Positions 12,201 to 21,355 of a stretch of 64,000 bases of DNA are shown here, one piece after another. The position numbers and the translations under genes were made by a program. The stretch lies in assembly GCA_000499405.2 (NCBI GenBank), contig HG738136.1, positions 808,276-872,275 of the forward strand, given 5' to 3'. Below the pieces are notes generated by a model, which was not told where the DNA came from, ran no database searches, and saw only the letters and a program-made list of their open reading frames with translations. The stretch's first letter is position 1. Each line of letters opens with the position of its first letter. This DNA comes from Onchocerca volvulus. Lineage: Eukaryota; Nematoda; Chromadorea; Rhabditida; Onchocercidae.

Positions 12201-14812
12201 TGTTATTGCATTAAATCGTAAAAATTCTTCAACCAGTTCACGGATTACTAGTATTACCGATCGAAGTGCATCATTTATTTCAATCAGTTAGTTAAATTTT
12301 AAACTAATCCAAGTTTGTAATTTCGTTTTTGTCTATTTTTAGTCTTGGAATATACATTAGGCTCAGATATAAATCTTTCATTTTTTTTATATCGAAAAGT
12401 TAGCTTAAAGAGTTCATGCGTTGTTAATATTTTCATTTATTTTTCAAATTTTCGATATTGTTCCATTACTTATTTTACAGTAATTTCATACGTAGCCAAT
12501 GAAGTTTCTGATAGTTTTAAACGATCAGTATTTCTTGATATTTCCTGTACCTTTGATATATAGACCAGAATTTAAAAATGTAGAAATATCTTTCTATTGT
12601 AGAATCGGGCACCGGTTTATCATCGAAGATCAGTTCAACACCAAGTGTTTCTTCAGACACCTATTCCATTAATCAGTGTAATGAATTATTAATGAAACAA
12701 AAAAAACAGCATAAATTATCGACGGGACAAAAATTTAGTAATGAAAATGATAAACCTAAGAATCGAAGTAGGGTTGATGATAATGAAAATGGTAAACTTA
12801 AGGATCACAGGCGAAGTGAAGATAATGACAGGTAAATGTTTAGAATCTTTTATATGCTTTTTTTTTTTTTGCAATTTATTAGGTTTTAAATTTGCAAAAT
12901 TTACATAGTTTGAATATTAGTTACTATTATTTCATAGTTTATTTGCACATCAGGCATCATATTTATAGGAATTATTGTTTTGAGTAAAGTTAGGTATAAT
13001 AAACAAATTTGGTAAGTGATAAAAAAGAGAAATTAATTAGCATTGTAGATCAATACAAAATATTTCGTTATCATATTCGGATATTTTTAAGTATTGAAAA
13101 TTAATTATCAAATTTATTCGATTCAACTTACTAATCGTTCCAGTAGTCGTAGTTGTTTTTCGGAAGAAGCGGTGGTCAGTGTTTTGAAAGAAATGGAAAA
13201 TGAGTTGCGGAAATGTCGAAATAGATGTGAACAATTGGAAAAAATTGTTCATTTGCAACAGGTTGAAATGTTTACAAAGTTCTTGCATAAGTTTTCAATA
13301 GATTTTTCAAATTCAGTGTCAGTTTTAATAATTATATTCAATAATTAACAATTTATTCAATAATTCTTTTGAGTATTATAATCTATCAAAAAAATTGTTG
13401 CATGAATATAACATTGCAAATTTGCATGCTTCTCTTATTTATAGTTATATCATTTTGATTGATATACTTATGTATCACTTTGAGATTTAAAGTTTTTATA
13501 TAATTCATGTTAAAATAGACCAAAATCAATATCATCATCGAATTATTTTGTTAACGAATTTTGTAAAACTTTCTCATACATGTATCTTGTAAATTAATAA
13601 CGATAAAGTTTGAAGATCATTAGTTTTTGATATTTTTTTAAACTCACTTTTTTCTAAAGAAAAGAATAAGATCACTTATTAATTCGTTAAATTTAATCTT
13701 CTTATTTCTGAGATATTGAAGAAATTATTGAAAGTTTATCCTTCAACTAGTTGGAAATGATATGATAGTCAAAAAAGAAATTCAAAGTACTTTTAAATTT
13801 ACTTCGAAGATATATTACTTGATACTAATGGCGTGTCCAATACTAGGAACTGATGGAAGATCGAGAAAGGAATTACTACTAAGAAAAATAATAAACCATA
13901 TTAACTTTTTTTTTTTGGAAGTATTTATTTATTTGTTTTTGACTTAATTTACTCAAACCTTCATTTTTACCAGTAATCTAATGCTTGCAACTTAATCTTA
14001 TTTTTTAGTGGTTTTGTTTGAAATTGCATTTATTTCTAATCCACTTGTAAGAAAAAAATCAACCTATCATTATTTATTAGTATCTCAAATAATGAAAAGT
14101 ATTGTAATATTACAAGCTTTCTAGAAGCTTTTAGATTTCGTAGAATTCCTTGTTTCTGCAGTATAATTTTATTTTATTTTATTTTTTTTTAAATATTTAA
14201 CAATATCTTTTTCGTTTCTTATATGTTATGATTCCTACCTTCGATTGAAAAATCATCTTCATATTCTAAATACCATTTTTGCATATCAAAAATTTTGGGA
14301 AAGTGATATTTATGAGAATTGAATTTATATAACTTTTTAAAAAAAAAAACAAAAGCAATTGATGAGAAGCGAGGTTCTTGCTAAAATTCCTTGATTTATT
14401 ACTTATGTTTTTATTTTATAATCAAATTATTTATTCATTTGATTTTCACGGATGTTTAACTCTACTTCCATTTTTATTTATTCACTCAAGTAAATAAGAC
14501 AAGTAAGAAAAAAAAAAAAAAACCAAGTAAGACATCGATCATCTTATTTGCGTTATTTGTACTGTCGTATCTAATTGAAGTTTTAAACAAAATTTCAGCA
14601 AAAATTCTACCAAGCTATAATTTTAATGTGAAAATCAAACTCCTTCTTTGAACAAATTCAAACTCGATTAATCAATCTTAATCCTTTTTTTTTTTCAGCA
14701 AGATATCGAGAGTTTGCGATATGAAATTCATTGGAAAGATAGTCGAATCGATTTTTTGCAAGGTCAATTGCAACAATTGGATGTAACTCGTAACATTTCT
14801 CGATCTTCCTGA
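6243..14812 (+). CDS. cor-1: Coronin-like WD40 actin-binding protein (12 exons, 695 aa)
   Basis: Coronins bind actin filaments and help control their turnover with Arp2/3 and cofilin in the cell cortex. Joining 6243-6249, 7045-7271, 7542-7651, 8194-8370, 8947-9271, 9444-9653, 10708-10935, 11616-11749, 12078-12286, 12603-12831, 13144-13261 and 14699-14812 gives one frame of 696 codons, and all junctions are GT/AG. Seen: the coronin N-terminal 'SRFRHVYSKS' signature (residues ~10-20), WD40 blades with 'TVRIWHID' and 'AHSRRVHTIEW', the family block 'LLYIAGKGDANIRFYE' (~residues 275-295), 'PKRGL' and 'FVPRRADGFQADLYP' (~345-365), a low-complexity linker (~470-640) and a C-terminal leucine-rich coiled coil (~640-690). 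Length exceeds the usual ~450-600 aa because of the linker. The N-terminal strand that normally reads CYDDIRVT..W is shortened. A single WD40 domain plus coiled coil argues for the short coronin class (C. elegans cor-1) rather than two-domain POD-1/coronin-7. The symbol is by family resemblance; an additional divergent paralogue is possible. Confidence 0.9.
7045..7271 (+). CDS. cor-1: Coronin exon 2
   Basis: The acceptor is TTTCAG at 7039-7044 and the donor is GAA|GTATGC. It encodes the coronin N-terminal signature (SRFRHVYSKS) and 'ANPKMIALAIDVPAGG', matching the first blade of coronins. Confidence 0.85.
7542..7651 (+). CDS. cor-1: Coronin exon 3
   Basis: It encodes 'GAVCDVKWNPFNDNVLATGS' followed by 'HDATVRIWHID', a canonical WD40 repeat. 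The 3' end (…CG|GTTATT) is chosen because it restores phase with the next exon; the donor itself is weak. Confidence 0.75.
8194..8370 (+). CDS. cor-1: Coronin exon 4
   Basis: The acceptor is ATTATAG. It encodes 'AHSRRVHTIEWH' and 'SASLDGRVVLWNIE', the next WD40 repeat, where the family has 'GHSRRVGLVEWHPT'. The donor is AAG|GTTATT. Confidence 0.82.
8947..9271 (+). CDS. cor-1: Coronin exon 5
   Basis: It runs between a TTTCAG acceptor and AAAG|GTCAG donor. It encodes 'ATKSHELSIYDART', 'TTGSSRSTRRQLAIYN' and 'LLYIAGK', matching coronin blades 5-6. Confidence 0.9.
9444..9653 (+). CDS. cor-1: Coronin exon 6
   Basis: Exactly 70 codons between a TTCTAG acceptor and a GTAAGT donor. It begins 'GDANIRFYEL' and contains 'LPKRGLSVLQCEIMRIFR', the conserved post-WD40 coronin region. 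Confidence 0.92.
10404..10448 (+). mobile_element. Helitron-like 3' terminal hairpin
   Basis: The 12-nt arms 10404-10415 and 10437-10448 pair with one mismatch around a 21-nt loop and include a CTAA (CTRR-type) end followed by T. The same layout and partly the same bases occur at 62653-62689, behind a recognisable Helitron helicase relic. This supports a Helitron 3' end, here without its coding part. Confidence 0.5.
10446..10638. mobile_element. 193-bp element with 31-bp terminal inverted repeats (MITE-like)
   Basis: Positions 10446-10476 and 10608-10638 are reverse complements at 29 of 31 positions; each end reads inward from AATCTA to ATGTAAATGTTCGT. The 131-bp interior is less AT-rich than its surroundings. 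It lies in the coronin intron 9654-10707. No clear target-site duplication was identified. The left end, TCTATAAAAATAAAAATG, also resembles known Helitron 5' ends, so a Helitron-derived fold-back is an alternative. Confidence 0.7.
10708..10935 (+). CDS. cor-1: Coronin exon 7
   Basis: 76 codons between ATTTTAG and CAG|GTACCA. It begins 'ADGFQADLYPPT', the coronin motif FQxDLYPxT that ends the conserved core, then 'SFREWLAGLNREPIMLELK'. Confidence 0.92.
11616..11749 (+). CDS. cor-1: Coronin exon 8
   Basis: It begins 'VTKPDYREITDREDREELMK', a charged segment at the start of the coronin unique region. It continues without a stop into intron sequence; the end at 11749 is picked for phase with exon 9 and an acceptable GTTGGT donor. 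Confidence 0.8.
12078..12286 (+). CDS. cor-1: Coronin exon 9 (low-complexity linker)
   Basis: A Ser/Asn-rich linker ('PLSSSSSINEKNIS…'). The acceptor TTTGGAG is unusual, but both ends keep the reading frame with exons 8 and 10. No domain is recognised. Confidence 0.62.
12603..12831 (+). CDS. cor-1: Coronin exon 10 (low-complexity linker)
   Basis: Ser/Thr-rich then charged (Lys, Asp, Asn) linker ending in a CAG|GTAAAT donor. The segment repeats a short 'NENDKPKNRSRVDD / NENGKLKDHRRSED' pair, a recent internal duplication. Confidence 0.75.
13144..13261 (+). CDS. cor-1: Coronin exon 11 (coiled coil)
   Basis: It encodes 'VVSVLKEMENELRKCRNRCE' and 'QLEKIVHLQQ' with leucine heptads, the coiled coil through which short coronins oligomerise. 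The donor is CAG|GTTGAA. Confidence 0.87.
14699..14812 (+). CDS. cor-1: Coronin exon 12, C-terminus
   Basis: The acceptor is a long T tract plus CAG. It encodes 'QDIESLRYEIHWKDSRI' and 'LQGQLQQLD', continuing the coiled coil, and ends in TGA at 14810-14812. An AATAAA at 15958 is the first polyadenylation-signal match noticed downstream. Confidence 0.87.
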   Translation, partial: QDIESLRYEIHWKDSRIDFLQGQLQQLDVTRNISRSS

Positions 14813-16363
14813 TAAGAATAAGGATATTCTCCATCGTTGATTAATTTGAAATTTATTCTTTCATGTTTCAAAAGGGAATTTGTCGGCTTTAAAAAACATC
14901 TTATTTAAAGTTTAAATGTAAATATTTTCTTCTTTTTTTTTGAAATTTCGAAAGAAATTTATTCCATAAATTTCGGCTCTAAAAAGTATCTTATTTAAAT
15001 TAGTTTCTTGATACTTCAGAAATTTGCTGGAAATTTTTAGGCTTAATTTCCCAAATTCTTTGATTTTCTGCAAATTGAACGAAATTGAGAATTATTCCAA
15101 AAATATTTTTTCTTAAATTTTATGCTATTTTTTATCCAAACTGTATTCATGTATATTACCGCTTTACTTTATGTAAATGTATTTTCTTTTTTTTTTTTTT
15201 AAATGCTAGTTTCCAATGATGCTAATGCTATTAATATGCTTCATTAATTGTTAGTGATAAGTCATTTTTGATAAATATGGAAGAGAGTTTTGAAATGCTA
15301 GATGAAGATCTATTGTTATTGATTATTTCGAGATTGAATCTGGCAAAGGTCTCTCTCTCTCGCTCATTGATTATCTGTGCGGGTAATTTCTTCCATATTC
15401 AATCATGAAATTTTTATACATATTTTATCTTTTTTAATATTTTAATTACAACTTCTCTTTTCTGCAATCCGATTAAAATTAATTTGTGAAAGAAGAAAGA
15501 ACAAGACGAATCATATATAATTTTTAGAAAAAAAAATTCAAAAGTAATTCACGGAAGAATATTTCAATTTTTAGATTTTGCACTTGGACAATTCTAAAAA
15601 GATTGGATTTTTTATTTTTTATTTTTCTATTTTTTTTTTTTGTGAAAAAAAAATTGATAAATATATGATAGTTTAAAAAGTTGAATATATTTTTCGGATT
15701 TCAGAATAACATTGAAGAAGAATGCTAAGTTATTTTTGGATCAAATTTATATTGTTTCATTTTTTCAAGTTTTCAAAACAATTTTTCTCAATGATTTAGG
15801 AAAAAAAGTTTGTTTCCGATTAGTTTCCTTCATCTTACTGTTTATTTTTTGAAAAATGTTTATTTAACTTGCTTTCTTCGTGAAGAAATATTATTTGTGC
15901 ATTTTTTTTTTTTGTGCTAGCTTTATAAGGAAATTTTTCCTGTAAATTTTGTATGACAATAAAGTTCAAGTTTTTAAAAATTATACAACCTATTTCTTCT
16001 GCTGATTGAACTGCACTTTTAAGCAGTAAACAAAACTATGGTTCAGGAAAAAAAATTTTTCGAATAACAAAGAATTATGATAAATTTGGGTCATCCATCT
16101 GATGGATTGAAAGATAAGCATGAGGAAAGGGTCAGATTTTGAATTTCGAATTTTGCATTGAATATTATTTATAAAAGTTCAATATATTTGAATTTAATTG
16201 TATTTCAATTGCACTTCAAATACTACTTCTTGATCAATCTTGCGAAAGTTACTTCTTAGCAAGATGAAGTGAATTTGAGATTCTTCCAAGCTGAAATGGT
16301 AGTATTTTTCCAGATATAGTATTTTATGTGCCATCTTATTAGAAAGTAGGATTTCAGATAAGT

Positions 16364-16436
16364 ATTTTAAGGACAGTCTAATTTGCTAATTTAAGGACAG
16401 TCTAATTTGCTATTTTAAGGACAATTTAATTTTGCT
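16364..16436. repeat. ~25-bp tandem repeat, 3 copies
   Basis: Three copies of a unit containing 'taaggacagtctaatttgct', the last diverged. Confidence 0.8.
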
Positions 16437-17971
16437 TTTTTTTGAATCTATCATGATACATACCTATGTTATACAATTTTTGATAACAAAAATTTTCGAA
16501 ATTTAGTAATAAAAATTGAAAATGCAACTGAATTCTGACAATCTTCTACTTATTGAGGAATCTGAAAATGATTGATTCAATCCTAAAACGAAAATCTTTG
16601 AATTTATCAGTAATATTTGTGGATAATCTGATTCAAATAAGTACCTATTTGAATAAACCTGACAGGTAGAAGGTATTTTTCGTACGAATAGCATAGATTC
16701 TTCTATTGAAAGGAATCCTTGATAAAAGGTCGAAAATAATTCACTCCTGGAGAAAAGGTGTAGTATTATTAGTAATTTGATCTTAGAAAATGTCTCTTTA
16801 AATCAATCTTTGATTATTTGGCCAAAAAGATATCAATTACGAAAACTTATGTCGAAATGTTAGTAAAGTATGGAAAGATTGAATAGTTTTACATTTCATC
16901 TGTTTCAATTTTCTTTTAATATTGCACTTGTTTTTAATAGTTAAGAAGAATTCTTGAAAATTTTCGAAATTCTAATTTTAAATTGAATACTTATCTCAAA
17001 ATTCAAAAAAAAAAAAAAAATGATTAGGAAAATGATTTCTGTTATGAAATGAACGATTACTGATTGAATTCTTCCGGCATTCTGTTAATTTAATTGATCC
17101 ATAACGATATTACTTTTATCCTTACATCGAATACGAATTTAAATCAAAAGTCTCAGGTAATAAACCTCAGGTATCTTTTAATATCTTAAAAATACCTCAA
17201 CTGGGAATTTAAAAAAAAAAAAAAAAAGAAAAAGGATTTCCATTCAATCGATGGTATATAGTCTATTATTTTTGCACAGTTCGCAATATTTGTGGAACTT
17301 AATTTTCAATATCATAAAAAAAAGTATTCCTATCCTTTTTATTTCCTATTCTTTTTTTCACAAGTATTGTTATCGAAATTCAATTGAATTTAATATTAAA
17401 AATTTAATATATTTACTTATGAAAGTTTACAATAGCAAAGTTGAAAAAGTTTGACTATTCATCATGTTGACAATTGATAGCAACTCCATCAAAAGTCGAT
17501 CACCACATTATTATCACTATCATTTTTATCAGCGAGATCGATAAGATCAATTGAAAATGTTTTTATTACTAATCTGTTCATCTAGTTTTTCCTTTTCGAT
17601 TTTCGTACAATAGAAATAAAAATTCTATTAGGTAGAAATACAACAAAGAATATTGAAATATTTAAGTTTGCTTAAAATTTAAAATTACTAGAATTATTCG
17701 TAATTTTAAATTTCGAATTTCTTCCTTGAAACAAATTCACTTTCAAAACATCATTTATGTTTTACAGAAAAATCCCTGAAAAATTTCTTTCAATTTAACT
17801 TTAAAGAAATCCCGAGAAATTCTCGTAGACAGGAATTCTGAAGAAATTTTCTGAGATCCCTAGAAGTTTTTCGAGATTCTTCATACGACTTATCGTAATT
17901 AGGCAATGTCTAGTGTAAATTTCTGACGATTGATGACTATACAGAAACAAGTTATTGTTATTGAGTCATAG

Positions 17972-18260
17972 AATTATCAATGAACATTTCTCACAACTGA
18001 TCATGTTATTATCAGTGAGCATTTCTGATAATTGATCGCGACATATTATCAGTGAACATTTCTGATGATTGATCATGTTATTATCAGTGAACATTTCTGA
18101 TAATTGATCATGTTATTATCAGTGAGCATTTCTGAAGATTGATCATGTTACTATCAGTGAATATTTTTGACGATTGATCGCTATATTATCAGTGAACATT
18201 CCTGATGATTGATCATGTTATTATTATCAGTGAACATTTCTGACGATTAATCATGTTATT
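17972..18260. repeat. ~36-bp minisatellite, about 8 copies
   Basis: The unit is built on 'attatcagtgaacatttct' followed by 'gatgattgatcatgtt', with point differences and one ATT insertion between copies. It ends directly at the GC-richer patch at 18262. Confidence 0.9.
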
Positions 18261-18261
18261 A

Positions 18262-18500
18262 CTTCATCCCAGCTTGTCCTAATTAGCCAACGACCAATGA
18301 CCAATTTCCGCCCCTACGATGATTGACCAATCGGCCGCGTGTAGAAGATGATGATGACTCGGTGAGTTAAAAGATGGATTAATGGATGTCTAGACAATGT
18401 CGCTCATCCCTGCTCATCCAATACTACCTCAAGCTAACCTTTGACCTCTTGTCATAAATGACACGACACATGCTGCGTGGATTACTCTTGCTCTCTAGGT
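18262..18500 (+). promoter_or_regulatory. GC-richer patch with CCAAT and GC boxes, candidate promoter
   Basis: Within 18290-18340 there are three CCAAT pentamers (GACCAATGACCAATT and TGACCAATCGG) and a CCGCCCC GC-box core. A strong splice-donor-like GGTGAGTT follows at about 18360, after three ATG triplets. TGACCTCTTGTCA-type half sites follow near 18440. This stands out from the surrounding AT-rich DNA. Which gene it would serve is inference; zoo-1 (first recognised exon 13 kb downstream) is the only candidate on this strand. Confidence 0.3.
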
Positions 18501-18573
18501 GTTGTATAGTGGACATTCGACCAAGGATCATCAATTTGTATTCGATCTTTTTCGCTTCATTGTCCACATTTCG

Positions 18574-18613
18574 TCTCCCTTTCTCTCCCTCTCTCTCTCT
18601 CTCCCTCTCTCTT
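18574..18613. repeat. CT-rich simple repeat
   Basis: Pyrimidine tract of CTCC and CTCTCT units. Confidence 0.85.
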
Positions 18614-20460
18614 TGCTAATTTGTGAGATTTTCGAATGTTTACTTTTTCTTCTTGTGACAAAAGTTGGAGCTTTTAAATCGACAAATGGGTTAAAATTTA
18701 GAAACTTCTCGATTTCATTTTACTTTTATTTACTTCCAATCATTTTGATTATTATTTTGCTCAGTGATTCTTAATTTCATTTTTATATTCCTAAAAAAAA
18801 AATATGCAAATCTTATCAATTACTTAAATATAGAAATATATTAGAAATTAATATTACATACATGTATCGATAAGTTTTAAACTTTAAACTTTTATGATAG
18901 AATTTCAACAAATCAATCTATAATTTAATCCGAATTCTTAAATAATTAATATCAGACGTAGATTTTCGGTAAATATCGTTAGATCAGAAAAGAAAATTTC
19001 TTTTATCAATCATTTTTGCATTCCAAAATGATGAATGATTCTTGTAAGAAATTTCGGTGTCAAATTTTTTTTGGATGAAATGACTTTTTCTCTTGAAATT
19101 GAACTTTGCAATATTTTTGGATGAAAAAAGAAGCTCGTAAAATGTTAAATTTTTTTTGTCGCTAAATGGCCTATTGAAAAAGGAAAAGAAAAGGACAAAA
19201 GTGGGGTTTTACTCATCATTTACATGTCACATCATCTTGCCACCATATTCATTCAAATTCCATTGTTCAATTAAAATCCATCTTATTCCAACCTAAAAAA
19301 AAAAGAAAAAAAAAAGAAAAAAGAAATGAAAGAAAGCATCACATCTATTACGGCCGAAAAATAAATTCAATTTTGCCATTTGTTATTATTCATATCGATA
19401 ATGGATTTTATATGATTTCTCATTCTCCTTCTTTTTCTTGTTTACTTTTTCCAATCAATAATGCTAAATTTTTTTTTTTTCTAATCTTTGTTTGTCTGAA
19501 ATTTCGAATTTTTATGCTGCTAAAATGCGATAATATTTTTTTAAGTTTGAATATATTCTAATATTCCTATCGATTTTTTTTTTTCCGATAAAAATATCTT
19601 TAATTGAAAAAAAAAATCGCGGTATTGAATAGAATTCTCGAGAAAATCTTCATCATTTCTATTTAGACTTTTCCATTCTTTCTTCACAATTTTATTCATT
19701 ATTATAAAAGAAGACGTTACAATTTTTAGTTCGAGGTTTTAAAAGTTTGCAATATGTACACCTTATCATTAGTTCTTGATGATTAATTTATTGATTTTGA
19801 TCTATTGATAAGATTTAATGTTCAAAGTTTGATGTTCAGTGATTTCATAGTTGTAAATTTGACATCCACGTTCTTTTCCATTCTGTCATGAAGTAAACTG
19901 TCAACCATTTTTGGAGACACGTCTGCTGCATCTTCTAAAAAATGAATATGATAAAAAAGTAAAGATATTTTTTTTCTTTGATCTTTAAAATCATATCATT
20001 CGAGGAAATCACATAAATAGCTGATTATAATCAAATAAAACGGAAAATTCTTTGGATTATGTAACGAGAATAGACGTAAAATGAAACGTCTATTTCAAAT
20101 TTAAAATGAAAGATGAATTACGTAACGGAAATAGACGTTTCATTTCAAATTCAAATTGGAAAATAATTGGTAACATTTCATTTTTTATTTCAATATTCTA
20201 TTTCAAATTAAAAAGATTTCATTTCAAAATCCAAATAAAAATAAGCAGTACTTTTTGAAAAAAAAAAGCGCTTTGATATGACGATCAAAGTTTGCTTTTT
20301 AATATAAAAATATAGAAGAAATTCCTTCCTAATAATTGAAATGATTATAAATTCATTGATAATCTATTTAAATGATTAATTCATATGTGGAAAAAAAAAA
20401 CTTTGTTCAATGATAAAATAATAAATTTGGCAAAGGCAATTACAATATCATACAACAAAT

Positions 20461-20960
20461 AATACCAATGGGATTGCCGTAATTTCATCATTTGGTGATT
20501 TAAATTTTTAATAATTTTATTTTAATAATTTATTTGGAAAAAAAAATCCCGATATTAGTATTGTCATTTAAATTTTTAATAATTTTATTTTAATAATTTA
20601 TTTGGAAAAAAAAATCCCGATATTAGTATTGTCATTTTACACTTACATTATTATTTTAATAATTAAAATAATAGTAATGATAGTGATAATATAATATTAT
20701 TTCAATAATAATTACATAATTATCATGTTCATGATAATTCTGTTAAGCAAAAAGTAAGTATTTCCCATAATTTTTTAAATAAGAGATGCTGATAATATTA
20801 TGATGAAAATAATAATATAATTGTAAAATGATAATATTAATAACGAATTCGATAATTATGGTATCTTCAATAATAATACCAATGGGACTGCCGTAATTTC
20901 ATCGGTCGGTGATTTAAATTTTTAATAATTTATTTGAAAAAAAAAAAAAAAAAAACCGGT
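20461..20960. repeat. 65-bp tandem duplication plus a dispersed third copy
   Basis: A unit running from 'atttaaatttttaataatt' to 'gatattagtattgtc' is repeated head to tail without visible change at about 20499-20563 and 20564-20628. A larger block starting 'aataccaatggga(t/c)tgccg' at 20461 recurs at about 20877 with a few substitutions. The near identity suggests recent duplication. Confidence 0.85.
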
Positions 20961-21349
20961 ATTTGACATCCCTCGCCATATTCCATTAAAAATCTTGTAT
21001 ATATACTAGATAATTTAATAAATAATGCTTTTTTTAAAATATTTCCTCACAGTTTTCAATGATTTATGTAGCATTTCAATAGTTTTTTTTTTTTCTCCAT
21101 AAAATAAGCATAATTTGAAAATATTTCGAATTATTGCTAAACTTTAATTATGTAATATTAATTATTTAATTTTGCAGAGCGTTTTATTAAATATTAATTA
21201 TTTAATTTTGCGAAAAATTTATGAAAATTTTTCATTTATTTTCCGTATGAGCGATACTTTTTTTGTTTCTTTTCGGAATGAAAAATAATTTTCTTCTATG
21301 TCAATCGATTTTTTTGAACAGAATTTATTTTTCGTTTTTTTTTTTTTTT

Positions 21350-21355
21350 NNNNNN
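21350..21355. other. Assembly gap (6 N)
   Basis: Six N bases follow a poly-T run, a typical homopolymer-related assembly break. Confidence 0.95.

Noticed and set aside
12343..12563. Open frame between coronin exons 9 and 10 with acceptor-like TTTTTAG and TTTTACAG sites
   Set aside because: Exons 9 and 10 join in phase without it; the translated sequence is hydrophobic low-complexity and ends in a stop without a usable donor.
17972..18260. Regularly spaced repeats resembling a CRISPR array
   Set aside because: The units are contiguous with no unique spacers, and the genome is eukaryotic.
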